Source: JASGCK01 sp031538565 (GTDB lineage: Bacteria; Pseudomonadota; Gammaproteobacteria; Burkholderiales; Burkholderiaceae_C). From it: DNA of 64,000 nt. Below the pieces are notes generated by a model. The model was not told the origin of the DNA, did not search any database, and saw nothing but the letters and a program-made list of their open reading frames with translations. Below are positions 34,672 through 43,597 of the stretch, piece by piece. Position 1 is the stretch's first letter; every line of letters begins with the position of its first letter. The translations under genes were made by a program, and so were the position numbers. The stretch covers positions 1 through 64,000 of the forward strand of contig JAVKLS010000028.1 in assembly GCA_031538565.1 (NCBI GenBank), in the 5' to 3' direction.

Positions 34672-35426
34672 AGCCTAACAGCAATCCCACGTTTGGCCAT
34701 GAACGCCTTCGCCTCGCGCACGGTGAACTCGCCGTAATGAAAGATGCTGGCTGCCAGCACCGCATCCGCACGCCCAATTTGAATGCCGTCCGCAAGATGC
34801 GCAAGACTGCCCACGCCGCCCGAGGCAATGACGGGCACAGAGACGGCATCACTCACAGCGCGGGTAAGCTCTAAATCAAAGCCCGATTTCGTGCCATCTT
34901 GATTCATGCTGGTGAGCAAAATTTCGCCTGCACCGCACTCGACCATTTTCTTTGCCCACGCCACCACGTCTAACTCCGTATTTTTGCGTCCGCCATGGGT
35001 ATAGACATCCCAGCTCAAATCTTTGCGCCGCTTAGCGTCAATTGCCACCACGATGCACTGCGAGCCGTATTTACTGCTGGCAGCACGAATTAAATCGGGA
35101 TCAGCCACAGCGGCGGAGTTAAAACTCACCTTATCCGCGCCCGCGTTTAACAAGCGCCGCACGTCCTCAACGCAGCGCACACCGCCGCCTACCGTTAGCG
35201 GGATAAACACCTGCGAGGCAACGGCTTCGATGATGGGCAAAATCAAGCCCCGTGCATCGCTGGTGGCGGTAATGTCTAAAAACGTCAATTCGTCCGCGCC
35301 TTGGTCGTTGTAGCGTGCGGCAATTTCAACGGGATCGCCCGCATCACGCAACGCCACAAAATTAACGCCTTTGACGACGCGCCCATCCGTCACGTCTAAA
35401 CAGGGAATAATTCTTTTTGCAAGCAT
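34668..35426 (-). CDS. hisF: Imidazole glycerol phosphate synthase subunit HisF
   Basis: A 252-residue TIM barrel. The catalytic Asp of IIPCLDV (residue 11) and the second in ASGGVGSLAHL-proximal strands are present, along with ELTFLDITATSDARG. With HisH it makes IGP and AICAR. It is the first gene of hisF-hisI-hisE-HIT-tatABC on this strand and is divergent from argB, with only 35 bases between start codons. A TACAAT lies six bases before the ATG with no ribosome site, which suggests a leaderless mRNA. Confidence 0.95.
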   Translation of the reverse strand: MLAKRIIPCLDVTDGRVVKGVNFVALRDAGDPVEIAARYNDQGADELTFLDITATSDARGLILPIIEAVASQVFIPLTVGGGVRCVEDVRRLLNAGADKVSFNSAAVADPDLIRAASSKYGSQCIVVAIDAKRRKDLSWDVYTHGGRKNTELDVVAWAKKMVECGAGEILLTSMNQDGTKSGFDLELTRAVSDAVSVPVIASGGVGSLAHLADGIQIGRADAVLAASIFHYGEFTVREAKAFMAKRGIAVRL

Positions 35427-35461
35427 CGGCGCATTGTAGATTGCCCCCGATAATTCGATTT
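35427..35461. promoter_or_regulatory. Compact divergent promoter region hisF/argB with leaderless-type -10 elements
   Basis: The 35 bases hold TACAAT on the minus strand (35438 to 35433), six bases before the hisF ATG. They also hold GATAAT on the plus strand (35449-35454), seven bases before the argB ATG. Neither gene has a Shine-Dalgarno sequence there. Transcription starting 7-8 bases downstream of each hexamer would begin at the start codon itself. No convincing -35 is seen for either. Confidence 0.5.
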
Positions 35462-36346
35462 ATGAACACGCCCATTTCTCCCCAAATCCGTGCGGACATC
35501 CTCGCGCAAGCACTGCCTTACATCCAGCGTCTTTACGGCAAAACCTTAGTCATTAAATACGGCGGCAACGCGATGACTGACCCTGCGCTGCAAAAAGCGT
35601 TTGCCCAAGATGTGGTTTTGCTCAAGCTCGTTGGCATGAACCCCGTGGTGGTGCACGGGGGCGGACCGCAAATTGAAAGCGCACTAGCCAAAATCGGAAA
35701 AAAAGGACACTTCATTCAAGGGATGCGCGTGACCGACAGCGAAACCATGAAAGTCGTGGAGTGGGTGCTCGCAGGCGAAGTACAGCAAGACATTGTCGGA
35801 CTCATCAACCAAGCAGGCGGCAAAGCAGTAGGACTAACGGGGCGGGGCGGTGGCTTGATGCGCGCTAAAAAACTCGTGCTCAAAGACGCAAACGATGCCA
35901 GCGTGGTGCACGACCTTGGGCAAGTGGGCGAAATCGACCGCATTGACACGAGCATCGTCAAAGCCTTGCAGGATGACGCTTTCATCCCTGTGATTAGTCC
36001 AATTGGTTTTGGCGCGGACAACGAAAGCTACAACATCAATGCCGACGTCGTCGCGGGCGAAATTGCCAAAGCCTTGAATGCGGAAAAGTTACTCATGCTC
36101 ACCAACATTGCGGGCGTGCTCGACAAAGCGGGCAAGCTGCTGACCCAACTATCGTCCACGCAAATTGGTGCGCTGGTGCAAGACGGCACAATTAGCGGCG
36201 GCATGATTCCCAAAATTGCAGGCGCACTTGGCGCAGCCAAAAGCGGCGTGAACGCGGTTCACATCATCGACGGACGTGTCCCGCACGCCATGCTGCTAGA
36301 AGTTTTGTCGGACGAGGCTGTTGGCACGACGATTTTTGCACGATGA
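35462..36346 (+). CDS. argB: Acetylglutamate kinase
   Basis: A 294-residue amino-acid kinase for the second step of arginine synthesis. Motifs are VIKYGGNAMTD (phosphate-binding lysine), PVVVHGGGPQI, the MRVTDSETMKVVEWVL acetylglutamate site and NINADVVAGEIAKAL. The length and N-terminal helix (MNTPISPQIRADILAQALPY) point to the hexameric, arginine-inhibited form. The ATG at 35462 gives the known N-terminus; earlier codons lie in the divergent promoter. Confidence 0.95.
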   Translation: MNTPISPQIRADILAQALPYIQRLYGKTLVIKYGGNAMTDPALQKAFAQDVVLLKLVGMNPVVVHGGGPQIESALAKIGKKGHFIQGMRVTDSETMKVVEWVLAGEVQQDIVGLINQAGGKAVGLTGRGGGLMRAKKLVLKDANDASVVHDLGQVGEIDRIDTSIVKALQDDAFIPVISPIGFGADNESYNINADVVAGEIAKALNAEKLLMLTNIAGVLDKAGKLLTQLSSTQIGALVQDGTISGGMIPKIAGALGAAKSGVNAVHIIDGRVPHAMLLEVLSDEAVGTTIFAR

Positions 36347-36389
36347 TCCGTGACAAGTAGCCCGCCGATCTCCCCCTTCCGTTATTCCC

Positions 36390-37232
36390 TCACGCCTGCG
36401 CTTCGATGAGCGCTACCAACTCATCAATCAACTGAGCCGTTTCAATCGGACGCTCCATCGGAAACAAATGCGGGCCCTCCACGCGGCGTAGCGTATTGCC
36501 GCTTCGCGCTGCGACCAGTTGATTGGTTGCGCCTAAGCCCACGGTGGCTAATTCACGTGACTGCAAGCCACCCACAAAATGAAATGGGCATTGCAGCGGC
36601 GAGCGTCTAAGCATAGACATCACGTTATCGGGAAAGTAAGCATAAAACTTAGCTTCAATTTCACGCTTGAACTGCAGCGTGCGCTTGCCGCCTAACATTT
36701 CCACCGTGCCACCTTGGGCGTAGTCGCGCAGCACGCGCTCATCCCAATTTTTAAACGCACGCTTGTGCTGCAAGTGTTCGATGACTTGCTCCGCACTGTC
36801 CCACACGTAGCGCCTACGCAGCGCCACCGACGCAGGCGGGCGCTTCATCGTCTGACCAAAAAATTTGGCCAGCTTGATCGCCCAGGCCTTCCAGCCGTAA
36901 AACACAAACGAGTCCATCATGACGAGGCCCCGCGCCAGCTCGGGACTTTGCGATGCCAGCATCAGGCTTGCCGCGCCGCCCAGCGAGTGTCCAATCAAAA
37001 TAGGTGTTTGAGCGTGCTTGGCTTTAATGCCCTGCACAAACTCGCGCAACTCTGCCACCACGTGCGGCCAGTTATTGGTAACGAGATATTTGGGGTTGTG
37101 ACCCAATTGGTCGGGCGCTTCAACCGTATGCCCGAGCCGCCGCAGTTCTTCAAACAATACGCGGTAAGTGGATGCGCCAAAACTATTGGCATGAGAGAAA
37201 ACGAGTAGGGACATGGGCTGCATTGTCGTCAT
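36390..37232 (-). CDS. Alpha/beta hydrolase
   Basis: A 280-residue alpha/beta-hydrolase fold protein with nucleophile elbow LIGHSLGGA (Ser near residue 82) and a likely catalytic His in VEGPHLFPMERP. The SHANSFGASTY segment near the N-terminus supplies the oxyanion hole. There is no signal peptide. The substrate is unknown. ATG 37232, or ATG 37214 (giving MSLLVFSHAN), could be the start. It is divergent from the Bug protein gene with 30 bases between starts. Confidence 0.85.
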   Translation of the reverse strand: MTTMQPMSLLVFSHANSFGASTYRVLFEELRRLGHTVEAPDQLGHNPKYLVTNNWPHVVAELREFVQGIKAKHAQTPILIGHSLGGAASLMLASQSPELARGLVMMDSFVFYGWKAWAIKLAKFFGQTMKRPPASVALRRRYVWDSAEQVIEHLQHKRAFKNWDERVLRDYAQGGTVEMLGGKRTLQFKREIEAKFYAYFPDNVMSMLRRSPLQCPFHFVGGLQSRELATVGLGATNQLVAARSGNTLRRVEGPHLFPMERPIETAQLIDELVALIEAQA

Positions 37233-37262
37233 AATTTACAGACCACAACCTAGGAGATTTTT

Positions 37263-38246
37263 ATGACCGCATCCTCGCCTCTTAATCGCCGCCAGACATT
37301 ACTGACTTTGATCTCTGGCGCATCACTGCTGCTGCCCACACTGACGCAGGCGCAAGATAAATTTCCATATAAGCCTATTACACTCATTGCGCCTTGGCCA
37401 GCAGGCGGCTCAAGCGATGGCGTGATGCGCGCCTTTGCGGAGGCACTCGGACGTGCGCTTGGCGGGAGCGCCGTGATTGTGGTCAATAAACCTGGCGTGG
37501 GCGGCACATTAGGCGCAGAAGCCATGCTTAGCGCCAAGCCCGATGGCTACACACTCACCCAACTACCGCTGGGCGTGTACCGCATTCCGCATATGCAAAA
37601 AACGGGGTACGACCCAGTCAAAGACTTAACTCATATTGCAGGTCTTACGGGCTATACCTTTGTGATTGCCGCCAACTTAAATGCGCCATTTAAAACACTC
37701 AAAGAAATGGTGGCATGGGCAAAAGCAAACCCTCAAAAACTAAATTACGGGCATACAGGCACGGGCACCACACCGCATTTGGCGTTTGAAGAGTTTGCAA
37801 GTAAGGCGGATTTTGTGCCGCAAGATATTCCCTACAAAGGAACTGCTGATCTATTGCCAGCGCTGCTAGGCGGTCACATTCCTGTGATGAGTGGCACAAC
37901 CGAAACAGTGCCTCTTGCGCGCGAAGGCAAGCTGCGACTACTTGCAACACTAGGGCGCGCACGCAATAAAGCGTTCCCAGATGTGCCTACTGTTAAAGAG
38001 CTTGGATGGGACACCGTCACTGAATCACCTTTTGGCATTGGCGGTCCAAAAGGTATGAATCCTGCTCTGGTCAAGCAGCTTCATGACGCTTTTAAAAGGA
38101 CCTTGGAAGACCCCAAAGTTTTGGAGGTGTTGGAGAAGTTTTACCAACCCGTGATTTATATGGATAGCGCGGACTATGCACGCTATGCGGAGCGCACCTT
38201 TGCTGCTGAAAAAGCAACCATCGATCGCCTTGGCTTGGCAAAATAA
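37263..38246 (+). CDS. Bug-type tripartite tricarboxylate transporter binding protein
   Basis: A 327-residue periplasmic binding protein. The signal peptide covers residues 1-30 (with an Arg-Arg pair and Thr-Gln-Ala-Gln cleavage), then KFPYKPITLIAPWPAGGSSD, the family's phosphate/carboxylate loop. The last third carries FGIGGPKGMNPALVKQLHDA. It binds a carboxylic acid, but most Bug proteins have no linked TctAB permease, and none is seen here. TAGGAG precedes the ATG. It is followed with no gap by acetoacetate-CoA ligase, so the ligand may be an acid fed to that enzyme or to the box pathway. Confidence 0.9.
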   Translation: MTASSPLNRRQTLLTLISGASLLLPTLTQAQDKFPYKPITLIAPWPAGGSSDGVMRAFAEALGRALGGSAVIVVNKPGVGGTLGAEAMLSAKPDGYTLTQLPLGVYRIPHMQKTGYDPVKDLTHIAGLTGYTFVIAANLNAPFKTLKEMVAWAKANPQKLNYGHTGTGTTPHLAFEEFASKADFVPQDIPYKGTADLLPALLGGHIPVMSGTTETVPLAREGKLRLLATLGRARNKAFPDVPTVKELGWDTVTESPFGIGGPKGMNPALVKQLHDAFKRTLEDPKVLEVLEKFYQPVIYMDSADYARYAERTFAAEKATIDRLGLAK

Positions 38247-40367
38247 ATGCGCGCCGCCTCTGCACCCGCCCCCTACGTCCCGCAAATCCGCCTCTACACC
38301 GAGTGGCTAGCCATTGAGCGCAAGCTGCACTTTGACTCCTACGATGCGCTGTGGCGCTGGTCCACCACCGATCTACCAGCCTTTTGGCAGTCGATTTGGG
38401 ATTACTTTGAACTGCAATCCCCAACGCCGCACAGCGCCGTGTTGATCGACAAAGGAATGCCCAACTGCACGTGGTTTGCAGGCGCTAAAGTCAATTACAC
38501 AGCGCAAGTTTTTCGGCACGTGGACGCCGCCCACGCCGCAGGATTTTTAGCCATCGTCAGCGAGGACGAGCAGGGTCAGATTCGCGAGATGCCATGGCCC
38601 GAGCTGCGCCGCCAAGTCGCATCCTTGGCATTGCATTTAAAGGCGCTGGGTGTGGCGCCAGGTGACCGCGTGGCCGCTTATATGCCCAACACGCCAGAGA
38701 CCATCGTCGCCGCGCTAGCCTGTTTTTCTATTGGTGCGGTGTGGAGCGTGTGCGCCCCCGACATGGGCACTGCCGCGGTGCTGGATCGCTTTGCACAGAT
38801 CACGCCCAAGGTTCTCATTGGCGTGGACGGCGTGTACTACGGTGCAAAAGCCATGGATAGAAGCGCCGTGCTAGAAGAGTTGCAAGCCGCGCTGCCCAGC
38901 GTGCAAACCCTCATTTGCCTTGCGACGCCACATAAAGCCAAACCTGTCGCGATCAGTGTGCAGCAACTGGACTTTGCAGCACTCACGCAAAAGCCCACAG
39001 ACCAAACCGACGCGTTCCAGCCCGCATGGCTGCCCTTTGATCATCCGCTGTGGATTGTGTACTCCAGCGGCACAACGGGATTGCCAAAACCCATTGTGCA
39101 CGGACACGGCGGCATCCTCACCGTGATGATGGCGCACAAAGTTCTGGGTAACGACGTAGGAGCCAGCTACGCCACCAACTCATGGGGCGAGCGATTCCAC
39201 TGGTACAGCTCCACAGGCTGGGTGATGTGGAATGCGCAGATGGCCGGCCTTGCCAATGGCACAACGATTTGCATTTATGACGGCAACCCCAGTGGCTCCA
39301 AAGACAACGTGGATTGGGGCGTTCTGTGGCGTTTTGCCGCACGACACCACATCACATTTTTTGGCGCAGGCGCAGCGTTTTTTACCAACTGCATGAAAGC
39401 CAATTTGGACGTGGCAAGCTGCGGCGACCTCAGCCGTGTGCGTGCGCTGGGCTGCACAGGCTCGCCCCTGCCCGCACAGGTGCAGCAGTGGGGCAGGGAT
39501 GCATTTAGATCCGTTCGCCCTGAGCTTGTCAAAGGGCTTATTCAGGCTGGACTTCGACAAGCTCAGTCCGAACGGGCGGGCGATATTTGGTGGTGCAACA
39601 TCAGCGGTGGAACTGATTTTTGCGGCGCCTTCATTGGCGGCAACCGCGAACTACCTAGCGTCCCAGGACAAATGCAAACCAGACTGCTGGGCTGCGCAGT
39701 AGAGGCGTGGGACGAGAGCGGCAACGCCGTCATCGACCAAGTGGGCGAGCTGGTCTGCACTCAGCCCATCCCCTCCATGCCGCTTTATTTTTGGAACGAC
39801 AAGGACGGCGCCCGCTACCTCGCTAGCTATTTTGATATGTATAGTAAAGCCAATAGCGACGGCACGCGCAGCCCCGTGTGGCGGCACGGCGACTGGCTCA
39901 AAATTGGCTCCGATGGAGGTTGCATCATTTATGGACGCTCGGATGCCACCATCAACCGCTTTGGACTTCGCATGGGAACCAGCGAAATTTATAGTGCCGT
40001 CGAATCCCTGTCCGACGTGCAAGACAGCATGGTGGTGGACTTGGAATACCTAGGGCGCGAAAGTTATATGCCGCTATTCGTTGTGCTGCGCGCTGGCGTG
40101 ACGCTGGGCGAGCCCCTCAAAGCAGCCATTAACGCAGCCATCCGCACGGCACTGTCGCCGCGTTTTGTGCCAAGCGACATCTTTCAAGTGCCCGAAATCC
40201 CGCGCACCCTAAGTGGCAAAAAACAAGAACTGCCGATAAAAAAATTGTTACTCGGTCAGCCGCTACACAAAGTCGTTAATAAAGAAGCCATGGCAAATCC
40301 TGCTTGCCTAGACTGGTACGTCGCGTTTGCGAGCAACCGACAAACGCACTTACAAGCGGCAACATAA
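38247..40367 (+). CDS. Acetoacetate-CoA ligase (acetoacetyl-CoA synthetase) carrying an in-frame repeat insertion
   Basis: A 706-residue AMP-forming ligase activating acetoacetate with ATP and CoA. The P-loop YSSGTTGLPKPIVHGHGG, WNISGGTDFCGAF-type A5 region (here WWCNISGGTD), GDWLKIG and the A10 lysine in LSGKKQELPIKKLL are present. The family usually has 650-680 residues. The excess comes from about 22 residues after QWGRDAF, encoded by a palindromic repeat (39511-39575) that keeps the frame. The insertion falls in a surface loop just before the conserved A5 motif, so activity may be kept. It starts on the base after the Bug stop codon and is followed after 72 bases by boxC. Confidence 0.9.
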   Translation: MRAASAPAPYVPQIRLYTEWLAIERKLHFDSYDALWRWSTTDLPAFWQSIWDYFELQSPTPHSAVLIDKGMPNCTWFAGAKVNYTAQVFRHVDAAHAAGFLAIVSEDEQGQIREMPWPELRRQVASLALHLKALGVAPGDRVAAYMPNTPETIVAALACFSIGAVWSVCAPDMGTAAVLDRFAQITPKVLIGVDGVYYGAKAMDRSAVLEELQAALPSVQTLICLATPHKAKPVAISVQQLDFAALTQKPTDQTDAFQPAWLPFDHPLWIVYSSGTTGLPKPIVHGHGGILTVMMAHKVLGNDVGASYATNSWGERFHWYSSTGWVMWNAQMAGLANGTTICIYDGNPSGSKDNVDWGVLWRFAARHHITFFGAGAAFFTNCMKANLDVASCGDLSRVRALGCTGSPLPAQVQQWGRDAFRSVRPELVKGLIQAGLRQAQSERAGDIWWCNISGGTDFCGAFIGGNRELPSVPGQMQTRLLGCAVEAWDESGNAVIDQVGELVCTQPIPSMPLYFWNDKDGARYLASYFDMYSKANSDGTRSPVWRHGDWLKIGSDGGCIIYGRSDATINRFGLRMGTSEIYSAVESLSDVQDSMVVDLEYLGRESYMPLFVVLRAGVTLGEPLKAAINAAIRTALSPRFVPSDIFQVPEIPRTLSGKKQELPIKKLLLGQPLHKVVNKEAMANPACLDWYVAFASNRQTHLQAAT
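39511..39575. repeat. Palindromic dispersed repeat inside acetoacetate-CoA ligase
   Basis: Arms 39511-39534 and 39552-39575 are inverted copies (21 of 24 bases match) around a 17-base centre. The CTGAGCTTGTC core and its partner GACAAGCTCAG are known from a family of REP-like repeats widespread in Comamonadaceae and other proteobacteria, usually between genes. Here it lies within a coding sequence. Confidence 0.88.
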
Positions 40368-40439
40368 TGCACTGACGCGCTGCGTAATGGAAACATAATT
40401 CATTCGTCCTCTCCCCTAAAGTGATCCCAAAGGAATGCC

Positions 40440-42146
40440 ATGACAGCCATTACTCATCCCATCGTGGACTATCGCACGAGCCCTGACCAGTACAAGCATT
40501 GGTCGTACAAAGTTGAGGGGCGCATCGCCACTCTCAGTCTCAACATCAACGAAGACGCAGGCATTCGCCCTGGCTACAAACTCAAACTGAACTCCTACGA
40601 TTTAGGTGTGGACATTGAGCTGCACGACGCCTTGCAGCGCATCCGCTTTTGTCATCCCGATGTGGCCACCGTGGTGGTCACCTCCGTCAAAGAGCGCATT
40701 TTTTGCTCGGGTGCAAACATTTTTATGCTGGGCTTATCCAGCCATGCGTGGAAGGTGAATTTTTGCAAGTTCACCAATGAAACCAGAAACGGCATGGAGG
40801 ACTCGAGCCAATACGATGGGTTGAAATTTTTAGCCGCAGTCAATGGCGCTTGCGCGGGCGGTGGCTACGAGCTTGCTCTGGCCTGTGACGAAATTTATTT
40901 AGTGGACGACCGCAGCTCTGCCGTCTCATTGCCCGAAGTGCCGCTGCTCGGTGTGCTGCCAGGCACGGGGGGATTGACCCGCGTGACAGATAAGCGAAAA
41001 GTTCGTCACGATCTTGCTGATATTTTTTGCACCAGCGTAGAGGGTGTGCGTGGACAGCGTGCCAAAGATTGGCGCTTGGTGGATGAAGTCATTAAAACGG
41101 TGGATTTCCAATCAGGCATTGCTAAACGCGCCGACGAATTGGTTGCCACGTCGGGACGTGTGACACCCGCCGAAATAGGCAAATCCAAAGGTATTGCGTG
41201 GACACGCGTAGAGCGCGAGCTGTCAAGCGACGGCAATACGCTCAATTACCAAACGGTGAAAATCAGCATTGACCGCGCACGGCGCACGGCAAGCATGACC
41301 GTGCTTGCGCCCAATGTGTCGCATCCGCAGCGTGCGCAGCCCGCCGACACTGCCGCCATTGAAGCTGCGGGCGTGACATGGTGGCCGCTGCAATTGGCGC
41401 GTGAGCTAGACGACGCCATTCTTCACCTGCGCACCAATGAGCCTGAAATCGGCTTGTGGCTGCTGCAATCGAGGGGCGGACAAGAGGGGTTGGTCGCAGT
41501 ATTGGCATCTGATGCCATGCTTTTGGCGCACAAAAATCACTGGCTGGTACGCGCCACCATCGGGCATCTGCGCCGCACGCTATCGCGCATTGATGTGTCC
41601 TCGCGCTCGCTGTTTGCTTTGATCGATCAAGACTCATGTTTTGCGGGCTCGTTACTAGAGATCGCACTTGCCGCCGACCGCAGCTATATGTACTGCGATC
41701 CGCGTGGCAACGCCAATCCACACATCGCCCTGGGCGGTTGCAACTTTGGACTCTTTCCAATGGCGGCAAATCAAACCCGTTTGCAGCGTCGCTTTTACGA
41801 CGAGACGCCTGCGCTCAATGCGGTGCAGGCTGCGTCAGGGCAGTTGCTCAGTGGCGAGCAGGCTCTGACTTTGGGGCTTGTCACCGCCGCCCCCGACGAC
41901 ATCGACTGGGCGGACGAAGTGCGCTTGGCTTGCGAAGAGCGCATTGCGCTGTCGCCCGATTCGCTGACGGGCTTAGAAGCCAATTTGCGCTTTAACGGCA
42001 AAGAGACCATGGTCACACGCGTGTTTGGTCGCTTGTCGGCGTGGCAAAACTGGATCTTTGTTCGTCCCAATGCCAGCGGTGAACGCGGCGCTTTAAAGCT
42101 CTACGGCAAGGGCGAAAAAGCGCAGTTTGATATGAATCGTGTTTGA
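40440..42146 (+). CDS. boxC: 2,3-epoxybenzoyl-CoA dihydrolase BoxC
   Basis: A 568-residue member of the crotonase superfamily that opens 2,3-epoxybenzoyl-CoA with water and releases formate, giving 3,4-dehydroadipyl-CoA semialdehyde. An oxyanion-hole stretch CSGANIFMLGLSSHAWKVN and the AAVNGACAGGGYELALACDEI core are seen in the first half. A second crotonase-like half follows (CFAGSLLEIALAADRSYMY). The length is typical for BoxC. It is first of boxC-boxB-boxA, with an AAGGA site six bases before the ATG. The upstream 72 bases contain no TGCA-N6-TGCA operator. Confidence 0.94.
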   Translation: MTAITHPIVDYRTSPDQYKHWSYKVEGRIATLSLNINEDAGIRPGYKLKLNSYDLGVDIELHDALQRIRFCHPDVATVVVTSVKERIFCSGANIFMLGLSSHAWKVNFCKFTNETRNGMEDSSQYDGLKFLAAVNGACAGGGYELALACDEIYLVDDRSSAVSLPEVPLLGVLPGTGGLTRVTDKRKVRHDLADIFCTSVEGVRGQRAKDWRLVDEVIKTVDFQSGIAKRADELVATSGRVTPAEIGKSKGIAWTRVERELSSDGNTLNYQTVKISIDRARRTASMTVLAPNVSHPQRAQPADTAAIEAAGVTWWPLQLARELDDAILHLRTNEPEIGLWLLQSRGGQEGLVAVLASDAMLLAHKNHWLVRATIGHLRRTLSRIDVSSRSLFALIDQDSCFAGSLLEIALAADRSYMYCDPRGNANPHIALGGCNFGLFPMAANQTRLQRRFYDETPALNAVQAASGQLLSGEQALTLGLVTAAPDDIDWADEVRLACEERIALSPDSLTGLEANLRFNGKETMVTRVFGRLSAWQNWIFVRPNASGERGALKLYGKGEKAQFDMNRV

Positions 42147-42169
42147 AATTTATCTAAGGAGCTAAAAAA

Positions 42170-43597
42170 ATGTCCAGCATCGACTATCAAGAACTCATCC
42201 CCAACAACGTCAACTTGTCGGAGGACAAAACGCTTAAGCGCGCACTTGAACACTGGCAACCTAATTACGTCAATTGGTGGCGGGACGTGGGGCCTGTGGG
42301 CTCCAATGACAGCGATGTTTATTTGCGCACGGCCATCAGCGTGGACCCGCAAGGCTGGGCTACCTTTGGCTACACCAAGATGCCAGACTACCGCTGGGGC
42401 ATTTTTATGAACGATCGCATTGCTGACCGCAAAGTCGGTTTTGGCGAGCAGCTTGGCCGCGACGTGTGGCAAGAAGTTCCAGGCGAGCACCGCGCCAATC
42501 TGCGCCGCATCATCGTCACGCAAGGCGATACCGAGCCCGCTTCGGTAGAGCAGCAGCGCCATTTGGGACTGACGGCACCTTCGATGTACGACCTACGTAA
42601 CTTGTACCAAATCAATGTGGAGGAAGGTCGCCACCTATGGGCCATGGTGTTTTTGCTGCACAAGTATTTTGGACGTGATGGGCGGGAAGAGGGCGACGCG
42701 CTGCTTGAGCGCCGTTCGGGAGACGCAAACAATCCGCGAATACTGGGCGCGTTTAACGAAGCCACGCCCGATTGGCTCGCCTTTTTTATGTTCACCTACT
42801 TCACCGACCGCGATGGGAAGTTCCAATTGAATGCATTGGCCGAGTCAGCCTTCGATCCGCTGTCGCGCACCACCAAATTCATGCTGACCGAAGAGGCTCA
42901 CCATATGTTTGTGGGCGAGTCTGGCATTAGCCGCGTGGTGCAGCGTACCTGCCAAGTGATGAACGAACTTAAAACCGACGACCCTGCCAAGTTACGCGCT
43001 GCGGGCGTCATTGATTTGCCCACGGTGCAGCGCTACCTCAACTTCCACTACAGCGTGACGATTGATTTGTTTGGTGCAGACGAGTCCAGCAATGCTGCAA
43101 TTTTTTACAACTCAGGGCTTAAAGGGCGCTACGAAGAGACCAAGCGCACCGATGACCATCGCCTCAGCAACCACACCTACAAAGTGCTAGAAGTTCGCAA
43201 CGGCGTGCTACACGATAAAGAAGTGCCCATGCTCAACGCCTTGAACGAAGTGCTGCGCGACGACTTTATTTTTGACTCCGTCGCAGGCGTGGATCGCTGG
43301 AACAAGGTGATTGCCAAAGCGGGCGTCAACCTCCAACTAGGCGTGCCGCACAAAGCTTTTAATCGAAAAATTGGTGCGCTGGCAGGACTCAAACTCTCGC
43401 CCCAAGGCGAAGTCGTGAGCGACGTCGAATTTGCCGCCAAACAAAACGAATGGCTTCCCTCGGACAGCGACCGCGCTTACGTGGCAAGCCTTATGGGGCG
43501 CGTGACGGAGCCTGGAAAATTTGCCAATTGGATTGCACCGCCTGCAATGGGCATCAATCGCAACCCCGTGGATTTTGAGTATGTCCGCTTTCATTAA
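42170..43597 (+). CDS. boxB: Benzoyl-CoA 2,3-epoxidase, oxygenase subunit BoxB
   Basis: A 475-residue di-iron oxygenase that inserts oxygen into benzoyl-CoA with electrons from BoxA. Ligand-bearing helices are visible as NVEEGRHLWAM (Glu151/152, His155) and MLTEEAHHMFVGE (Glu241/242, His244/245). The C-terminal NPVDFEYVRFH is typical. It is placed 23 bases after boxC with a strong AAGGAGCTAAAA site. The last 17 bases overlap the boxA start. Confidence 0.95.
   Translation: MSSIDYQELIPNNVNLSEDKTLKRALEHWQPNYVNWWRDVGPVGSNDSDVYLRTAISVDPQGWATFGYTKMPDYRWGIFMNDRIADRKVGFGEQLGRDVWQEVPGEHRANLRRIIVTQGDTEPASVEQQRHLGLTAPSMYDLRNLYQINVEEGRHLWAMVFLLHKYFGRDGREEGDALLERRSGDANNPRILGAFNEATPDWLAFFMFTYFTDRDGKFQLNALAESAFDPLSRTTKFMLTEEAHHMFVGESGISRVVQRTCQVMNELKTDDPAKLRAAGVIDLPTVQRYLNFHYSVTIDLFGADESSNAAIFYNSGLKGRYEETKRTDDHRLSNHTYKVLEVRNGVLHDKEVPMLNALNEVLRDDFIFDSVAGVDRWNKVIAKAGVNLQLGVPHKAFNRKIGALAGLKLSPQGEVVSDVEFAAKQNEWLPSDSDRAYVASLMGRVTEPGKFANWIAPPAMGINRNPVDFEYVRFH

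Noticed and set aside
39180..39560. Minus-strand reading frame with the phrase PFDKLRANG as a separate gene
   Set aside because: This phrase is a known translation artefact of the palindromic repeat; the plus-strand ligase motifs on both sides show the true frame.
40368..40439. BoxR operator upstream of boxC
   Set aside because: A TGCA occurs at 40368 but the six-base spacing is followed by CGCT; TGCG occurs only at nine bases. The dyad is incomplete.
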